A DNA stretch of 64,000 nucleotides, taken from NCBI RefSeq assembly GCF_014192155.1, contig NZ_JACHXO010000001.1, positions 584,069-648,068 on the forward strand. The letters are read 5' to 3'. The notes below the pieces were generated by a model. It was not told the origin of the DNA, searched no databases, and saw only the letters and a program-made list of their open reading frames with translations. The stretch comes from Roseateles terrae (GTDB lineage: Bacteria; Pseudomonadota; Gammaproteobacteria; Burkholderiales; Burkholderiaceae_C). A program made the position numbers and the translations under genes. Shown one piece after another: positions 44,212-53,116 of this stretch. Within the stretch, counting starts at the first letter, position 1, and each line of letters starts with the position of its first letter.

Positions 44212-45612
44212 TCAGGGGCCCGGGGCCCTACGCGCGGTTGCCACAAGGCTGGCTGATCCGACGGGGTCGGGGTCGGGGGCTTGCGCAAGCAAGTCGTCCG
44301 CCGTCTGCAGTCCCTTCACCGCGCGGCGCCACCATTGCGAGAAGCTGTCGCAGCGAAGCGGCACCTCAGGAAACAACGGCGAATCCGGCACCCAATCCAC
44401 CCCACCCGCTGCCGGGGCCATTCCCGGCGCTGCCGGCGCCCGCTGCGGCTCTGTCGAAGAACTGCACCCGATCCAGGGGCGCAGATGCTGGTCCCACCGG
44501 CCCTGCACCGCGGACGCCTCGCGCAACACCACGGCCAGCGATGCGACGTCGGTCCACCAGCGGATCGGCGTCAATGCCGCCATTCGTGTATCCACAAATG
44601 CCCAGCGCGCATCGCTCCACGGCCAGACATCATGGAAATCCTTCAAGTAGAGACCGACGATGACCGTGTCCGGCGCGAGGTCCGCAGGCAGCGGCCCCAG
44701 GCTCCAGGGGTGCACCAGCCAGACCTTCTTCCCCGCGATGAGCGCGACCTCCGGAGCGGTAACGCCCATGGCCGAGCCAGGGGCCCGCCGAACCGCCGGC
44801 TGCTCCATGCCGCCGAAACCCGTCAATGCCGAAGTCTCCGGCTTGGCCCGTCGAGAGGAGGCATGCGCCCAGGCGTCCAAGGCGGCATACGACAGGTCCA
44901 CGGCACTGCCAAAGCTGTGCCAATCCGTCGGCGCATACCGCGCCACGTTTTCGGCATTGAAGACATAGGGCTTGCTGCTGCCGGTGCCGGCCACCCATTG
45001 CCAGCTCAGGTGGTTGCTGGCCAGGTCGCCGTCCAGCAGATGACCATAGAGCCAGTCCGCGCCAGCACGCCAATGCACCTTGCGCAGATGCACGACATAG
45101 CTCGCCAGCCACATGCGCGCGTGGTTGTGCAGGGTGCCGGTCGTGTAGAGCGTCTCCACGGCGCGGTCGATGACCGGCACGCCTGTGCGGGCCTGACGGA
45201 TGTCCTCGGGCAGTTCGCGGTCGTACGCCCCCTCCGGCAAGGGGCCGGCATGGAGGGATTGCAGGATATCGTCGCCCCGGTGCTGCCAGACGTGCCGGAA
45301 GAACGCGCGCCATCCCAGTTCGTAGACCAGCTTGTGCTGCACATCGAGCGGATGCCGGGCATTCACCTCCGCCAGCACCTGACGCAGGCTGAGCAGGCCG
45401 TGGGTGATGTAGGGCGAAAGACCGGTGACCGCGCCTTCGATGGCATTGCGGGTGCGGGCGTAGGCGGACGGTTGCACGGCGGCCAGGCGGGCGAGCGCCG
45501 CGTCCATCGTCGGCGGGTGGCTGGCGTGGATCGGCATGGGAGCGGCGAACGGCAAGACGCTCGCACCGTCGATGCCGTCCAGCTGCGGATCGGCTTGATG
45601 TCTGTTGCGCAC
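44212..45612 (-). CDS. Photolyase/cryptochrome FAD-binding domain protein with unusual C-terminus
   Basis: 466 residues. The FAD domain occupies about residues 35-260: LSPYITHGLLSLRQVL, KLVYELGWRAFFRHVWQH, TGVPVIDRAVETLYTTG, NHARMWLASYVVHL and GDLASNHLSWQWVAGTGSSKPYVFNAENV, all canonical. The normal N-terminal antenna domain is absent; instead a further 200 residues follow (KKVWLVHPWSLGPL..IVGLYLKDFHDVWPW), which look Rossmann-like. It starts 12 bp after the FAD-oxidoreductase gene. Light-dependent repair or signalling is likely; substrate unknown. Confidence 0.8.
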   Translation of the reverse strand: MRNRHQADPQLDGIDGASVLPFAAPMPIHASHPPTMDAALARLAAVQPSAYARTRNAIEGAVTGLSPYITHGLLSLRQVLAEVNARHPLDVQHKLVYELGWRAFFRHVWQHRGDDILQSLHAGPLPEGAYDRELPEDIRQARTGVPVIDRAVETLYTTGTLHNHARMWLASYVVHLRKVHWRAGADWLYGHLLDGDLASNHLSWQWVAGTGSSKPYVFNAENVARYAPTDWHSFGSAVDLSYAALDAWAHASSRRAKPETSALTGFGGMEQPAVRRAPGSAMGVTAPEVALIAGKKVWLVHPWSLGPLPADLAPDTVIVGLYLKDFHDVWPWSDARWAFVDTRMAALTPIRWWTDVASLAVVLREASAVQGRWDQHLRPWIGCSSSTEPQRAPAAPGMAPAAGGVDWVPDSPLFPEVPLRCDSFSQWWRRAVKGLQTADDLLAQAPDPDPVGSASLVATARRAPGP

Positions 45613-45624
45613 GGTGCCGCTCCT

Positions 45625-46722
45625 TCAAACGGCAGCGCTTGGCTGCGGAGTGGACGTCGGTAACGATCCACGCATCGCATCCACCAACGCAAGCGCAGAC
45701 AGATAGGCGCCCTCCACGCCATCCATGCCGTGTCCGGTGAAAAGATCGCCGCAGACGCCCAGCCCCATTCGCTCGTCCCACCAGTGATGCGGTGCCGGCG
45801 GTTGCGGATGTGCCGGCGTGCGGGACATCGGCGGCAAGGCATAGCGCCATCGATGCACCACCGAATGCAGCCAGCGCACGCGGTGTCCCAGCACCACCTC
45901 CAGCGCGGTGCTCAGCTGGTGCTTCACCCAGTCGGCATCCTGCTCCAGATTGAGCCGACTCCACCCCGCCCTCGCATGCACCACCCATTGCGCCTGGCCA
46001 GCATCAGCGCTGCGCCCCGGCCGACGGTCGTTGCGCATCACCCAGGCCAGCGGACCGGTTTCCGGTCGCGCGAGCGACCATTGGGATTCCCGCGCGGCAT
46101 CCTGCGCCTCCACGGCGGCGACGCCCATCAAGGTCCAGCAGGGCTGCATCGGAACGAGCGACGCATAACGCGCCCAATCGTCGCGCAGGCCGTTCAGCAA
46201 CACGGCCGCCTGCGCCGGCGGGATGGCGAGCACCACCACATCGAAGGTCTCGGCCACCGCCTGATCGCCAACGTGAAGTTGCCACCCCGTCTCATCACGG
46301 GTCAGCCGGTCGACCTGCGCACTCCACTGCGTGCCCATGCCGGCCAGCAGTTGCCTGCATAGCGCCGGCATGTCCGGAGTGGCCACCAGCAGCGGACCCT
46401 CCCGTTCCAGCGGCAGGCTGTCAGGGGCCAGGTCCGGCACCCAGGGCGTCACAACGCCCAACCCCTGCATCTCCCGAAGAAAGTCCTGGAAGGCCTCGCT
46501 GCCTGCGGTGAAGCCCAGCGCGCCATGGTCCAGGCGGGCGCGACCGGGGGCGCCGTCCTCCCGGAGCCACTCAAACCGCCGGGTGGCCAGTCGTCCGCCG
46601 GGCCCACGCGCTTTATCGAAGACCTGGACCCGGTGGCCGGCCTGGCGAAGCGCTCTGGCGCACGCGGACCCCGCCAACCCGGCGCCCACGACAGCGATTG
46701 AAGCGGTTTTGTGTGTCAACAT
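45625..46722 (-). CDS. FAD-dependent oxidoreductase (renalase-like)
   Basis: 365 residues. SIAVVGAGLAGSACARALRQAGHRV at the N-terminus is the dinucleotide-binding GxGxxG site; RGPGGRLATRR is the second FAD motif and LGVCGDLFTGHGMDGVEGAYLSA the C-terminal one. The family includes renalase-like and light-induced flavin oxidoreductases. It is the first gene of the minus operon and divergent from the MerR regulator by 95 bp. Confidence 0.85.
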   Translation of the reverse strand: MLTHKTASIAVVGAGLAGSACARALRQAGHRVQVFDKARGPGGRLATRRFEWLREDGAPGRARLDHGALGFTAGSEAFQDFLREMQGLGVVTPWVPDLAPDSLPLEREGPLLVATPDMPALCRQLLAGMGTQWSAQVDRLTRDETGWQLHVGDQAVAETFDVVVLAIPPAQAAVLLNGLRDDWARYASLVPMQPCWTLMGVAAVEAQDAARESQWSLARPETGPLAWVMRNDRRPGRSADAGQAQWVVHARAGWSRLNLEQDADWVKHQLSTALEVVLGHRVRWLHSVVHRWRYALPPMSRTPAHPQPPAPHHWWDERMGLGVCGDLFTGHGMDGVEGAYLSALALVDAMRGSLPTSTPQPSAAV

Positions 46723-46732
46723 GAGTCAATGC

Positions 46733-46794
46733 TAAAGGTTTCGACGCCGCAAAACGCTTCAATGACCCCATAATCGCCGCATAGATCACCTTTA
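46733..46794. promoter_or_regulatory. Candidate MerR/LitR operator region between divergent genes
   Basis: TAAAGGT at 46733-46739 and its inverse ACCTTTA at 46788-46794, 48 bases apart, each next to an AATG and GAGTC(AA) element (AATGCTAAAGGT; ACCTTTAATGCGAGTCAA). On the minus strand the right copy begins TTGACTC, a -35-like element. The pair suits a regulator acting on both divergent promoters. Confidence 0.4.
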
Positions 46795-46817
46795 ATGCGA
46801 GTCAAAAGGAGGACGAT

Positions 46818-47969
46818 ATGTCCGATCCCACGCCATCGCTGACGCCCCTCACTGCCAGTTCCGAAGAAGACGTCTCCCTGCGTCGCAGCGGCGCGGTAGC
46901 GCGCATGCTGCGCATGCCGGTCGCCACCCTGCGGGTTTGGGAGCGCCGATATGCCCTGACACCGCCTCGCTGGTCGGCCGGTGGACAGCGCCTGTATTCC
47001 GCCGATGACGTGCGGCGACTCGCCCTGATCAAGCAACTCACTGAACTGGGTCACGCCATCGGCAGCCTTGCTCCGCTGGACATGGCGCAGCTGGAAGCGG
47101 TGGCCGCCACCCACGTCGGCGCCATGTCGGTGGCCACCCGCAAGGAACACGGGCCGCGCGGGCAGTCCTCCTCGCAGCGCCCGTGGCGAGTGGCCGTCAT
47201 CGGCGCCGCGCTGGGGGCCCGGCTGGAGCGTCCTTCGCTGCGGCGTCGACTGGGCCGCAGCGTCGAATGGATCGGCCCGTTCGACTCCATGGCGCAAGCC
47301 GGCGAAGCGGTGCACCGGGACGATGTCGACGCACTGCTGATTCATCAGCCCCACCTACACGCCGGCTGGCTGGCCGAGCAGGAAGCCGCCGCGCCCAAGC
47401 TGATGGGCACGCCAATGGCGGTGCTCTATGTCTTCGCTGCGGATGCGGTCTGTGAATCACTGGCGGCAGTGGGCACGACCCTGCTCCGCGAGCCCCAGCC
47501 GGATGTGGTGATCGGCCAATGGTTGCGGCAGTTCGCCTTGGAGACCGGGGAAGAACCGGAGGTCACCGCCGAGGCGGAGATCGCGACACCGGCACCGCGC
47601 TCGTCGCGTCGCTGGGACGATGCCAGCCTGGTGGCCTTTGCGAATCGATCGTCAACGGTCGCTTGTGAATGCCCGCGGCATGTGGCCGAGCTGCTGATGC
47701 AGCTCTCGCATTTCGAGACCTACAGCGCCAAATGCGAAAACCGCGGCCCGGCGGATGCGGCGCTGCACGCGTACTTGAAGCAGACGGCAGCGGAGGCCCG
47801 TGCAAGGTTTGAAGACGCGCTGGAGCGCGTGGCACAGCATGAAGGCTGGCCGCTGCCCGCGCCGGCTGCGGGGCCGCTGGAGAGTGGCGGCGGGCCCTCG
47901 CCTTCCCCGTCGACATCATCGTCATCGTCCCTGTTGCCGGGGTCCAGCGTCTTTGCGCCGATCCGTTAG
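46818..47969 (+). CDS. MerR-family regulator, LitR/CarH-like
   Basis: 383 residues behind AAAGGAGGACGAT. The MerR winged HTH at 22-85 has the LitR-type sequence GAVARMLRMPVATLRVWERRY and SAGGQRLYSADDVRRL. The middle region resembles the cobalamin-binding part (ALLIHQPHLHAGWL), but I do not see the E/DxHxxG His motif, so B12 binding may be lost. The C-terminal 130 residues hold a Cys-rich helix segment (VACECPRHVAELLMQL) and a Ser/Pro tail. It probably controls the divergent SDR/photolyase/FAD operon. Confidence 0.8.
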   Translation: MSDPTPSLTPLTASSEEDVSLRRSGAVARMLRMPVATLRVWERRYALTPPRWSAGGQRLYSADDVRRLALIKQLTELGHAIGSLAPLDMAQLEAVAATHVGAMSVATRKEHGPRGQSSSQRPWRVAVIGAALGARLERPSLRRRLGRSVEWIGPFDSMAQAGEAVHRDDVDALLIHQPHLHAGWLAEQEAAAPKLMGTPMAVLYVFAADAVCESLAAVGTTLLREPQPDVVIGQWLRQFALETGEEPEVTAEAEIATPAPRSSRRWDDASLVAFANRSSTVACECPRHVAELLMQLSHFETYSAKCENRGPADAALHAYLKQTAAEARARFEDALERVAQHEGWPLPAPAAGPLESGGGPSPSPSTSSSSSLLPGSSVFAPIR

Positions 47970-48011
47970 GGCCGGAGAGACTGTCCGCTCCTCCCGCAAC
48001 GGGTCCGCGAA

Positions 48012-48530
48012 TCAACCTGCGGCCTGCGCCGCTGCCAGGGACTCGCGGTAGGCCTTGATCTGCGGCGCCAGCGCCGCCCAGCGGGCGCGCGCCTCGGCGG
48101 TCCAGACCTCCGCCGGCTTGTAGAACTCGGCGAAGACGCGCGCATCCGCCGGCAGCGTCACCCAGGGCTGCTTGCTGCTGGTGAAGATGTGAACGTCCGG
48201 CGGGCATCGATCCGGCTCATCCAGCGTGCCGACTCGCACAAAACGGGTCACCGGGCCCGATCCGGCGTAATGGCTCCACACGGCCACGCGGCATTGTGGG
48301 CAACGCGCAATCTGCTGTCCGGCGCCGCTGGCGGACGGCGTGTCGACCAGCTCCGGCGTCTCGCCTAGACACTCCACGCGGTCCGCTTCGACCACCGCGT
48401 TCAATGCAAAGGACGCGCCCGATCCGCGCTGGCACCACCGGCAATGGCAGCAATGGACGATCATCGGCGCGGACAGCAGCCGGTACCGCACTCGGCCGCA
48501 ATCGCAGCCGCCTTCGAGAAGCTCACTCAT
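48012..48530 (-). CDS. GFA family protein (formaldehyde-activating-enzyme-like)
   Basis: 172 residues from ATG 48530. Zinc ligands are CDCGRVRY, CCHCRWCQ and RCPQCRVAVWSHY, the typical GFA/CENP-V zinc-binding pattern. Family members are glutathione-dependent or uncharacterised zinc enzymes. It is convergent with the MerR gene, with only 42 bp between them. Confidence 0.85.
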   Translation of the reverse strand: MSELLEGGCDCGRVRYRLLSAPMIVHCCHCRWCQRGSGASFALNAVVEADRVECLGETPELVDTPSASGAGQQIARCPQCRVAVWSHYAGSGPVTRFVRVGTLDEPDRCPPDVHIFTSSKQPWVTLPADARVFAEFYKPAEVWTAEARARWAALAPQIKAYRESLAAAQAAG

Positions 48531-48636
48531 GATGTCGTTTCGATGGATCTTTCGAAATGATGGCAATTGCCACCTGCCAGCCAGTCCAGAGACCCTTGCG
48601 ACGAATCATGGGGAATCACCTTGCCCCTGAGGCGCC

Positions 48637-49254
48637 TCAACGCGTGAAGGGCAAGGCCATGCCCAGCACGCCAAACATGCCACCGCAGGCGCGGTTGAAC
48701 TGACGCCCGGTCTTCTGCAACCAGGGCCGGATGCGGAAAGCCAGCCGCACCAGCCCGTACTCCACCAGGCCTTCCACCAGCGCGAAGGTCCCGGCCATCC
48801 AGAGGAACTGCACCCAGAGGCTACCGGACGGGTCAATGAACTGCGGCAGGAAAGCGCCGTAGAACAGCAGCACCTTCGGATTGGAGACAGCCGCAAAGAG
48901 CCCTTGGCGGAAGAGCGTCCAGCGGGCCGCGTCCGCCTTGCGGCCGGCGGCCACCGGCGAGAGGTCAATGGCCGGCGCGCGCCACAGCTTGAAGCCGAGC
49001 CAGCAGAGATACAAGCCACCGATGACCTTGAGCGCCGTGAGCGCACCAGAAATCGTCTGCAGCAAGGCGCTGATGCCCAGCATGGACAACCCGATCAGCG
49101 ACACGAATCCGACCGCGCCACCGAGCACAGTGAAGCTGGCGCGCCGATGTCCATACAAGGCGCCGTGGCTCAACACCAGCAGGCTGTTGGGGCCCGGCGT
49201 GAAGGACAGGCCCACGACGGCCAGGAGGTAGATCAGCCAGGTATGCAGCGCCAT
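48637..49254 (-). CDS. LysE family amino-acid exporter
   Basis: 205 residues, six hydrophobic segments. SFTPGPNSLLVLSHGALYG is the signature and LKVIGGLYLCWLGFKLWRA follows. It exports amino acids or homoserine lactone-type compounds through the inner membrane. Confidence 0.9.
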   Translation of the reverse strand: MALHTWLIYLLAVVGLSFTPGPNSLLVLSHGALYGHRRASFTVLGGAVGFVSLIGLSMLGISALLQTISGALTALKVIGGLYLCWLGFKLWRAPAIDLSPVAAGRKADAARWTLFRQGLFAAVSNPKVLLFYGAFLPQFIDPSGSLWVQFLWMAGTFALVEGLVEYGLVRLAFRIRPWLQKTGRQFNRACGGMFGVLGMALPFTR

Positions 49255-49314
49255 GAATGGTCCTGAAAACGGGTGATTGTCGACCCCTGCCGCTTCGGCG
49301 GCCCGGTCAAAGGC

Positions 49315-51345
49315 CTACTGTGCCACAGGCCCGTCGACCGCCCTCGCCCGCTGACGCCAGAAGGCGACATCCAGCGTCTGACGGATGCCGGTGCGTTCGT
49401 TGATCAGCCACAGCTGCAGCCCGTCCGGGCTGACGCCCGCCACCTCTCCGGTCACACGACCGGCCGACACCCGCCGCCCGACCGCATTCCCAGGAAACCC
49501 ACGTTCGGCCGCCAGGCTCGCCAGCGGCACCACCGCGCGCGCATCCTGCGCCAGCCGCTGACGCTGCACGATGGGCGCCAGCAGCGGATTGGTCAGGTCA
49601 CCCGCGGACAGGTACAGCACCACCTTCGCCTGGGCGCGACTCAAGGCCACGTTGATCAGCCGCTGCGCTTCTTCCGTCTGAAGGAACGGCTGCCGCCCAT
49701 CGGCCGGATCAAACAGCACCACCGGGGCCTCACTGCCCTGCGCCCGGTGCACGGTGCTCACCCGGACGGCGTCCGGCACCCCGTGCGCCTGCATGCAGTG
49801 CCGGATCAATGCGCGCTGGGCCCGGAACGGCGTCAGCACGATGATGTCCTTGGGTGCCCAGTCACCGCTGTGCAAGGCCGCCGCCACGGCGGTCGCTGCC
49901 GCCTCGGCCGATTCCCGCCGCACGGGTCCCCGGGCATCGGCGGACCAGCCGCCATCGCGGGACACCGGGTGCACATGCACGTGCTCGTCCGGACCGATGG
50001 CGCCAAACGTCCGTTCCCGCGCGGCGCGCCAGTCGGGCGAGTGCTGCGCGACCTCGGCCACCCGCAGGACGCCGTCGTAGAACAGGTCGCTGACCAGATC
50101 CCCGATGGGCGCGGCCATGCGGGACTGCTCGTCCAGCATCGCCACCGACGGCGCCCGCCGCGGCATCTGCGCAAAGGCGGAGCGGCCGAGCCAGCGCCGC
50201 GCCTCGCGGTCGGTGCTGCGCAGCACGGGCGACAGCTGCTGGGGGTCGCCGGCAAACAGGCGGGCACGCCCCAGCGGCATCAGGATCAGCGCATGCGCCA
50301 GGCTCACTTGGCTGGCCTCATCAAACACGATCAGGTCGAACGGCGGTTCGCCATCGGTCGACAGCTCGCGCAGCGTCTTGAGGGTGAAGGCGGCCCGTGT
50401 GGTGGTCATGCTGGCGAGTCGGCAACGCTGCAGCACCTTGAGGGATGAGGCCCGCAGGTCATCGCGCAAATCAGCCACCCGGTCGGCCCAGGCTTTGAGC
50501 GCCGCAGCGTCGCGGGCGGCGGGACGGGCGGCTTCAGCGCGGGCCAATCGGGCGATCAGGTCATGGTCGCCCGTCGGGATGAGATGCTCGCGGCCGGCGT
50601 AAGCGGCCGCATCAAAGCGCGTGCCCAGACGTTGCACGAATGGGCGCAAGGCCTCGCGACGGCCTTTGTGCAGGGCCTTGTCCACCGCGACGGTGGCGAC
50701 ATCCACCGCCTGGTTGGTGGTGGACAGCAGCAGCACCCGCGCCTGCGGCCGGCGCTCCAGGTATTCGGCGAGGAGCACGCCGAGCGTGGTCGTTTTGCCG
50801 GTGCCCGGCGGCCCCCAGAGAAAGGCGCTGGTGTACTGCACCAGCGACAAGGCCTGGCGCTGCGCCGGCCTCAGCCAGCGGAACGGAGCGCCGGTCAGCG
50901 GCTCGCCGGCCTCGGAGGCGTCGGGATGCTGCAGATCCGGCAGCGCGGCCAGCGCCTGCTCCGCCCAGGGCGTGTCGGCCCAGGCATCGGCCACTGCATT
51001 CAGGAACCGGGGCGGATAGAGGCGGATCAGGTGGTCCGGCCCGGGCGGCGGGGCGGAGGCGTTCTGCAGCACCAGTTGGTCTTCTTCCGGCACGACGGCC
51101 AGTACGCTGGCGCCGCCTTTGCTCGGCAGGCCCCACCAGGCCGAGGCGCCGTCGAGGCTGTCGTCCAGTAGCGCCTGCGCGGACGTCTGTCCTGGACGTT
51201 GGCCCTCCGCATAGACGTAGCCCGGCTCCAGGGTCACCCGCCAGAGGGACCCTTCACGTTCGGTGTGCAACACCTTGAAATCGTAGAACTCGGGCGTGGC
51301 CGACAACTCGGCCTGCAAGGCCGCACGGACGTCGGCAAGAGACAT
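49315..51345 (-). CDS. SF1 helicase/ATPase, UPF1/DNA2-like
   Basis: 676 residues. Walker A GPPGTGKT at 178-185, Walker B DEAS at 342-345, FAGDPQQLSPV (motif III), VSTVHRAQGSEAPVV (motif V) and LINVALSRAQAKVVLY (motif VI) are all present. The first 160 residues form a DNA/RNA-binding-like region without nuclease motifs. It is a stand-alone SF1B-type helicase. No defence partners are adjacent. Confidence 0.88.
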   Translation of the reverse strand: MSLADVRAALQAELSATPEFYDFKVLHTEREGSLWRVTLEPGYVYAEGQRPGQTSAQALLDDSLDGASAWWGLPSKGGASVLAVVPEEDQLVLQNASAPPPGPDHLIRLYPPRFLNAVADAWADTPWAEQALAALPDLQHPDASEAGEPLTGAPFRWLRPAQRQALSLVQYTSAFLWGPPGTGKTTTLGVLLAEYLERRPQARVLLLSTTNQAVDVATVAVDKALHKGRREALRPFVQRLGTRFDAAAYAGREHLIPTGDHDLIARLARAEAARPAARDAAALKAWADRVADLRDDLRASSLKVLQRCRLASMTTTRAAFTLKTLRELSTDGEPPFDLIVFDEASQVSLAHALILMPLGRARLFAGDPQQLSPVLRSTDREARRWLGRSAFAQMPRRAPSVAMLDEQSRMAAPIGDLVSDLFYDGVLRVAEVAQHSPDWRAARERTFGAIGPDEHVHVHPVSRDGGWSADARGPVRRESAEAAATAVAAALHSGDWAPKDIIVLTPFRAQRALIRHCMQAHGVPDAVRVSTVHRAQGSEAPVVLFDPADGRQPFLQTEEAQRLINVALSRAQAKVVLYLSAGDLTNPLLAPIVQRQRLAQDARAVVPLASLAAERGFPGNAVGRRVSAGRVTGEVAGVSPDGLQLWLINERTGIRQTLDVAFWRQRARAVDGPVAQ

Positions 51346-51565
51346 GATTCAGACAGCAACGAGCGCGCAGCGCGAAGGAGCCGGCGCGGCCGTGGACCAC
51401 GTGGCATCGAGGGCCGCGACTATAGCGTCTGGTGACCGGGCGACAGGCGTCGCTGTGCCGGCGCGAAGCGCTGGAGGAAGCAGCAGCTGGTGCCGATTCG
51501 GAGGCGACCGCAGCGCTTCAAGCAGTGTTCCGGGCCGCGCTGCGGACGACGCTTCCGGTCCGGCG
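51346..51565. other. GC-rich gap between helicase and small secreted gene
   Basis: I see no gene or repeat. Several long antisense frames run through it because of its composition. Confidence 0.4.
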
Positions 51566-51937
51566 TCAGTTGCGATCGTGTCTGCGCGCCAGGCGCCGTT
51601 CGCCCGGGGCCGGCGCAGGTCGGCCCGCCTCAGCGGCCTCGCTCTGTCCTCCGCCCACCGACGGCGAGGACCGCAGCGGCGCGGAAGCTGTCGGGTTGGG
51701 GGCTGGCAGCGGCGAGGTTTCCACCTCGGACGCCTGCGGATTGGGCGTCGGCGCGGCATCCGGGCTCGCGCCCACGGTGCCGGACTGCCGACGGCTGGGC
51801 GGTGCTTGGGTAGCTGCCGGAGCCGCCGTCGACGCCGTGGCGGCAGCGGCCGGTTCCGGCGGCCGCGTCTGCGCGATGGCCGCAGCAGCAACGACAGCCA
51901 CAGACATTGCAAGCGCGGCAGTGCTGAGGTGTTTCAT
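51566..51937 (-). CDS. Small secreted Pro/Ala-rich protein
   Basis: 123 residues from ATG 51937: signal peptide MKHLSTAALAMSVAVVAAAA with cleavage near IAQ. The mature chain is disordered, rich in Pro, Ala, Ser and Thr, ending in ERRLARRHDRN. No domain recognised; possibly a cell-wall or periplasmic linker protein. Confidence 0.5.
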   Translation of the reverse strand: MKHLSTAALAMSVAVVAAAAIAQTRPPEPAAAATASTAAPAATQAPPSRRQSGTVGASPDAAPTPNPQASEVETSPLPAPNPTASAPLRSSPSVGGGQSEAAEAGRPAPAPGERRLARRHDRN

Positions 51938-52041
51938 GGTGAGGCGCCCCGGACTGGGTGAACTCCGATGCCAGTAGGCGGCAATTGGCGCTCCCATGTC
52001 CACCTCAGGGTCTTGACGCCCTCGCCTTCTGGCCCTGCCGG

Positions 52042-52845
52042 TCAGCGACCGCTCAAGCGCACCAGCTCGTACGGCTTGCCCTGAAATCGCCCGGCCCGGA
52101 GTTCGCCCGGTGTTCGGAGGAACGGGTTGTCCTCCCATTGGGCCGTCGCCAGCACCGACTCCAGAAACGCCCGGCCGGTATTGCCATCAAACGGAATCGC
52201 CAGATCGAACACCTCCCGCGGCACCCAGCGACCGAGTCGTGCGGCGGAGTCGTGGGCGAACAGGTCCGCCACCAGCGGATCTTCCTGCGCCGCGGGATAC
52301 ACCAGCGCCAGCCGGTCCAGCACCAGCGGCAGCCAGGCGGACAGCGGGCCGGCGGATGGCTGCACATGCACCGCCAGTCGGGTCAGATAGGACAGCGCAT
52401 CGAAGAGATGCCGGGGGAAGTCCACGCCCCGGGTGATGGCGTGACCCAACTGGGTCAGCGCGCACCACAGCGGGCCCTCCACCGGACCGCGCCAGTCGGC
52501 ACGAAGCAATTCAAAGGCGCGCAGGTATCGCGGGTCCGCCGTGGCGCACCAGGCGGCTTCCAGGTACGCGCTGGGCTCCGTGCGGGTATGCAGTCCGTCG
52601 AAGCGCCAGACGATCCATTCCGTCAGCGCAATGGCCAGCGCGAGACGCGCCCGGGGCTCAATCCGCTGTGCCGTCCGCAAGACTGGTTGCGCCTGGGTTT
52701 CATTGCCCAGGTCGCGTGTGCTCAGCACCGCATCTTCCCAGCGGAAATGCAATCGGCCAGCATCATGAAAGCGCACCCAGGGCGGTGTGTGAAGCATCTC
52801 GCAGGCGGCTCTCGGAGGCGGCTGAGTCAGGTCAAAAAGGGACAA
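52042..52845 (-). CDS. Uncharacterised cytoplasmic protein
   Basis: 267 residues without signal peptide. Recurrent WxxxF/LxxxA helices, e.g. YLEAAWCATADPRYLRAFELLRADW and LFDALSYLTRLAVHV, suggest an all-helical fold. I do not recognise the family. It stands alone between the small secreted gene and the phytase-like esterase. Confidence 0.6.
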   Translation of the reverse strand: MSLFDLTQPPPRAACEMLHTPPWVRFHDAGRLHFRWEDAVLSTRDLGNETQAQPVLRTAQRIEPRARLALAIALTEWIVWRFDGLHTRTEPSAYLEAAWCATADPRYLRAFELLRADWRGPVEGPLWCALTQLGHAITRGVDFPRHLFDALSYLTRLAVHVQPSAGPLSAWLPLVLDRLALVYPAAQEDPLVADLFAHDSAARLGRWVPREVFDLAIPFDGNTGRAFLESVLATAQWEDNPFLRTPGELRAGRFQGKPYELVRLSGR

Positions 52846-53116
52846 CCCGGCAGGTTACCGGCGCGATTTCGCACAAGAGCGGCAAGGTCGGAAACCAATG
52901 GCAAGCCCTGTGTCCAACTGATAGCCGCGGCCTCTGAACGCGGTCCGATCGGCCTCAGCGAAACCATTGCGGATGATAGGGGCGACGCAGCGAAACACCG
53001 TATGACTAAAGACCTGCGAGCGGCTTCGTCGCCCCTGAACCCGGGGGGCGAGGCGTCACGGAACCGTCACGGCCCATGTTGAACATGCGAGCTTTCCATT
53101 GCAGCAATGTCGCACC

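Noticed and set aside
49315-51345. SF1 helicase as part of a defence island
   Set aside because: No nuclease, restriction or other defence gene is next to it; LysE and GFA neighbours are housekeeping.
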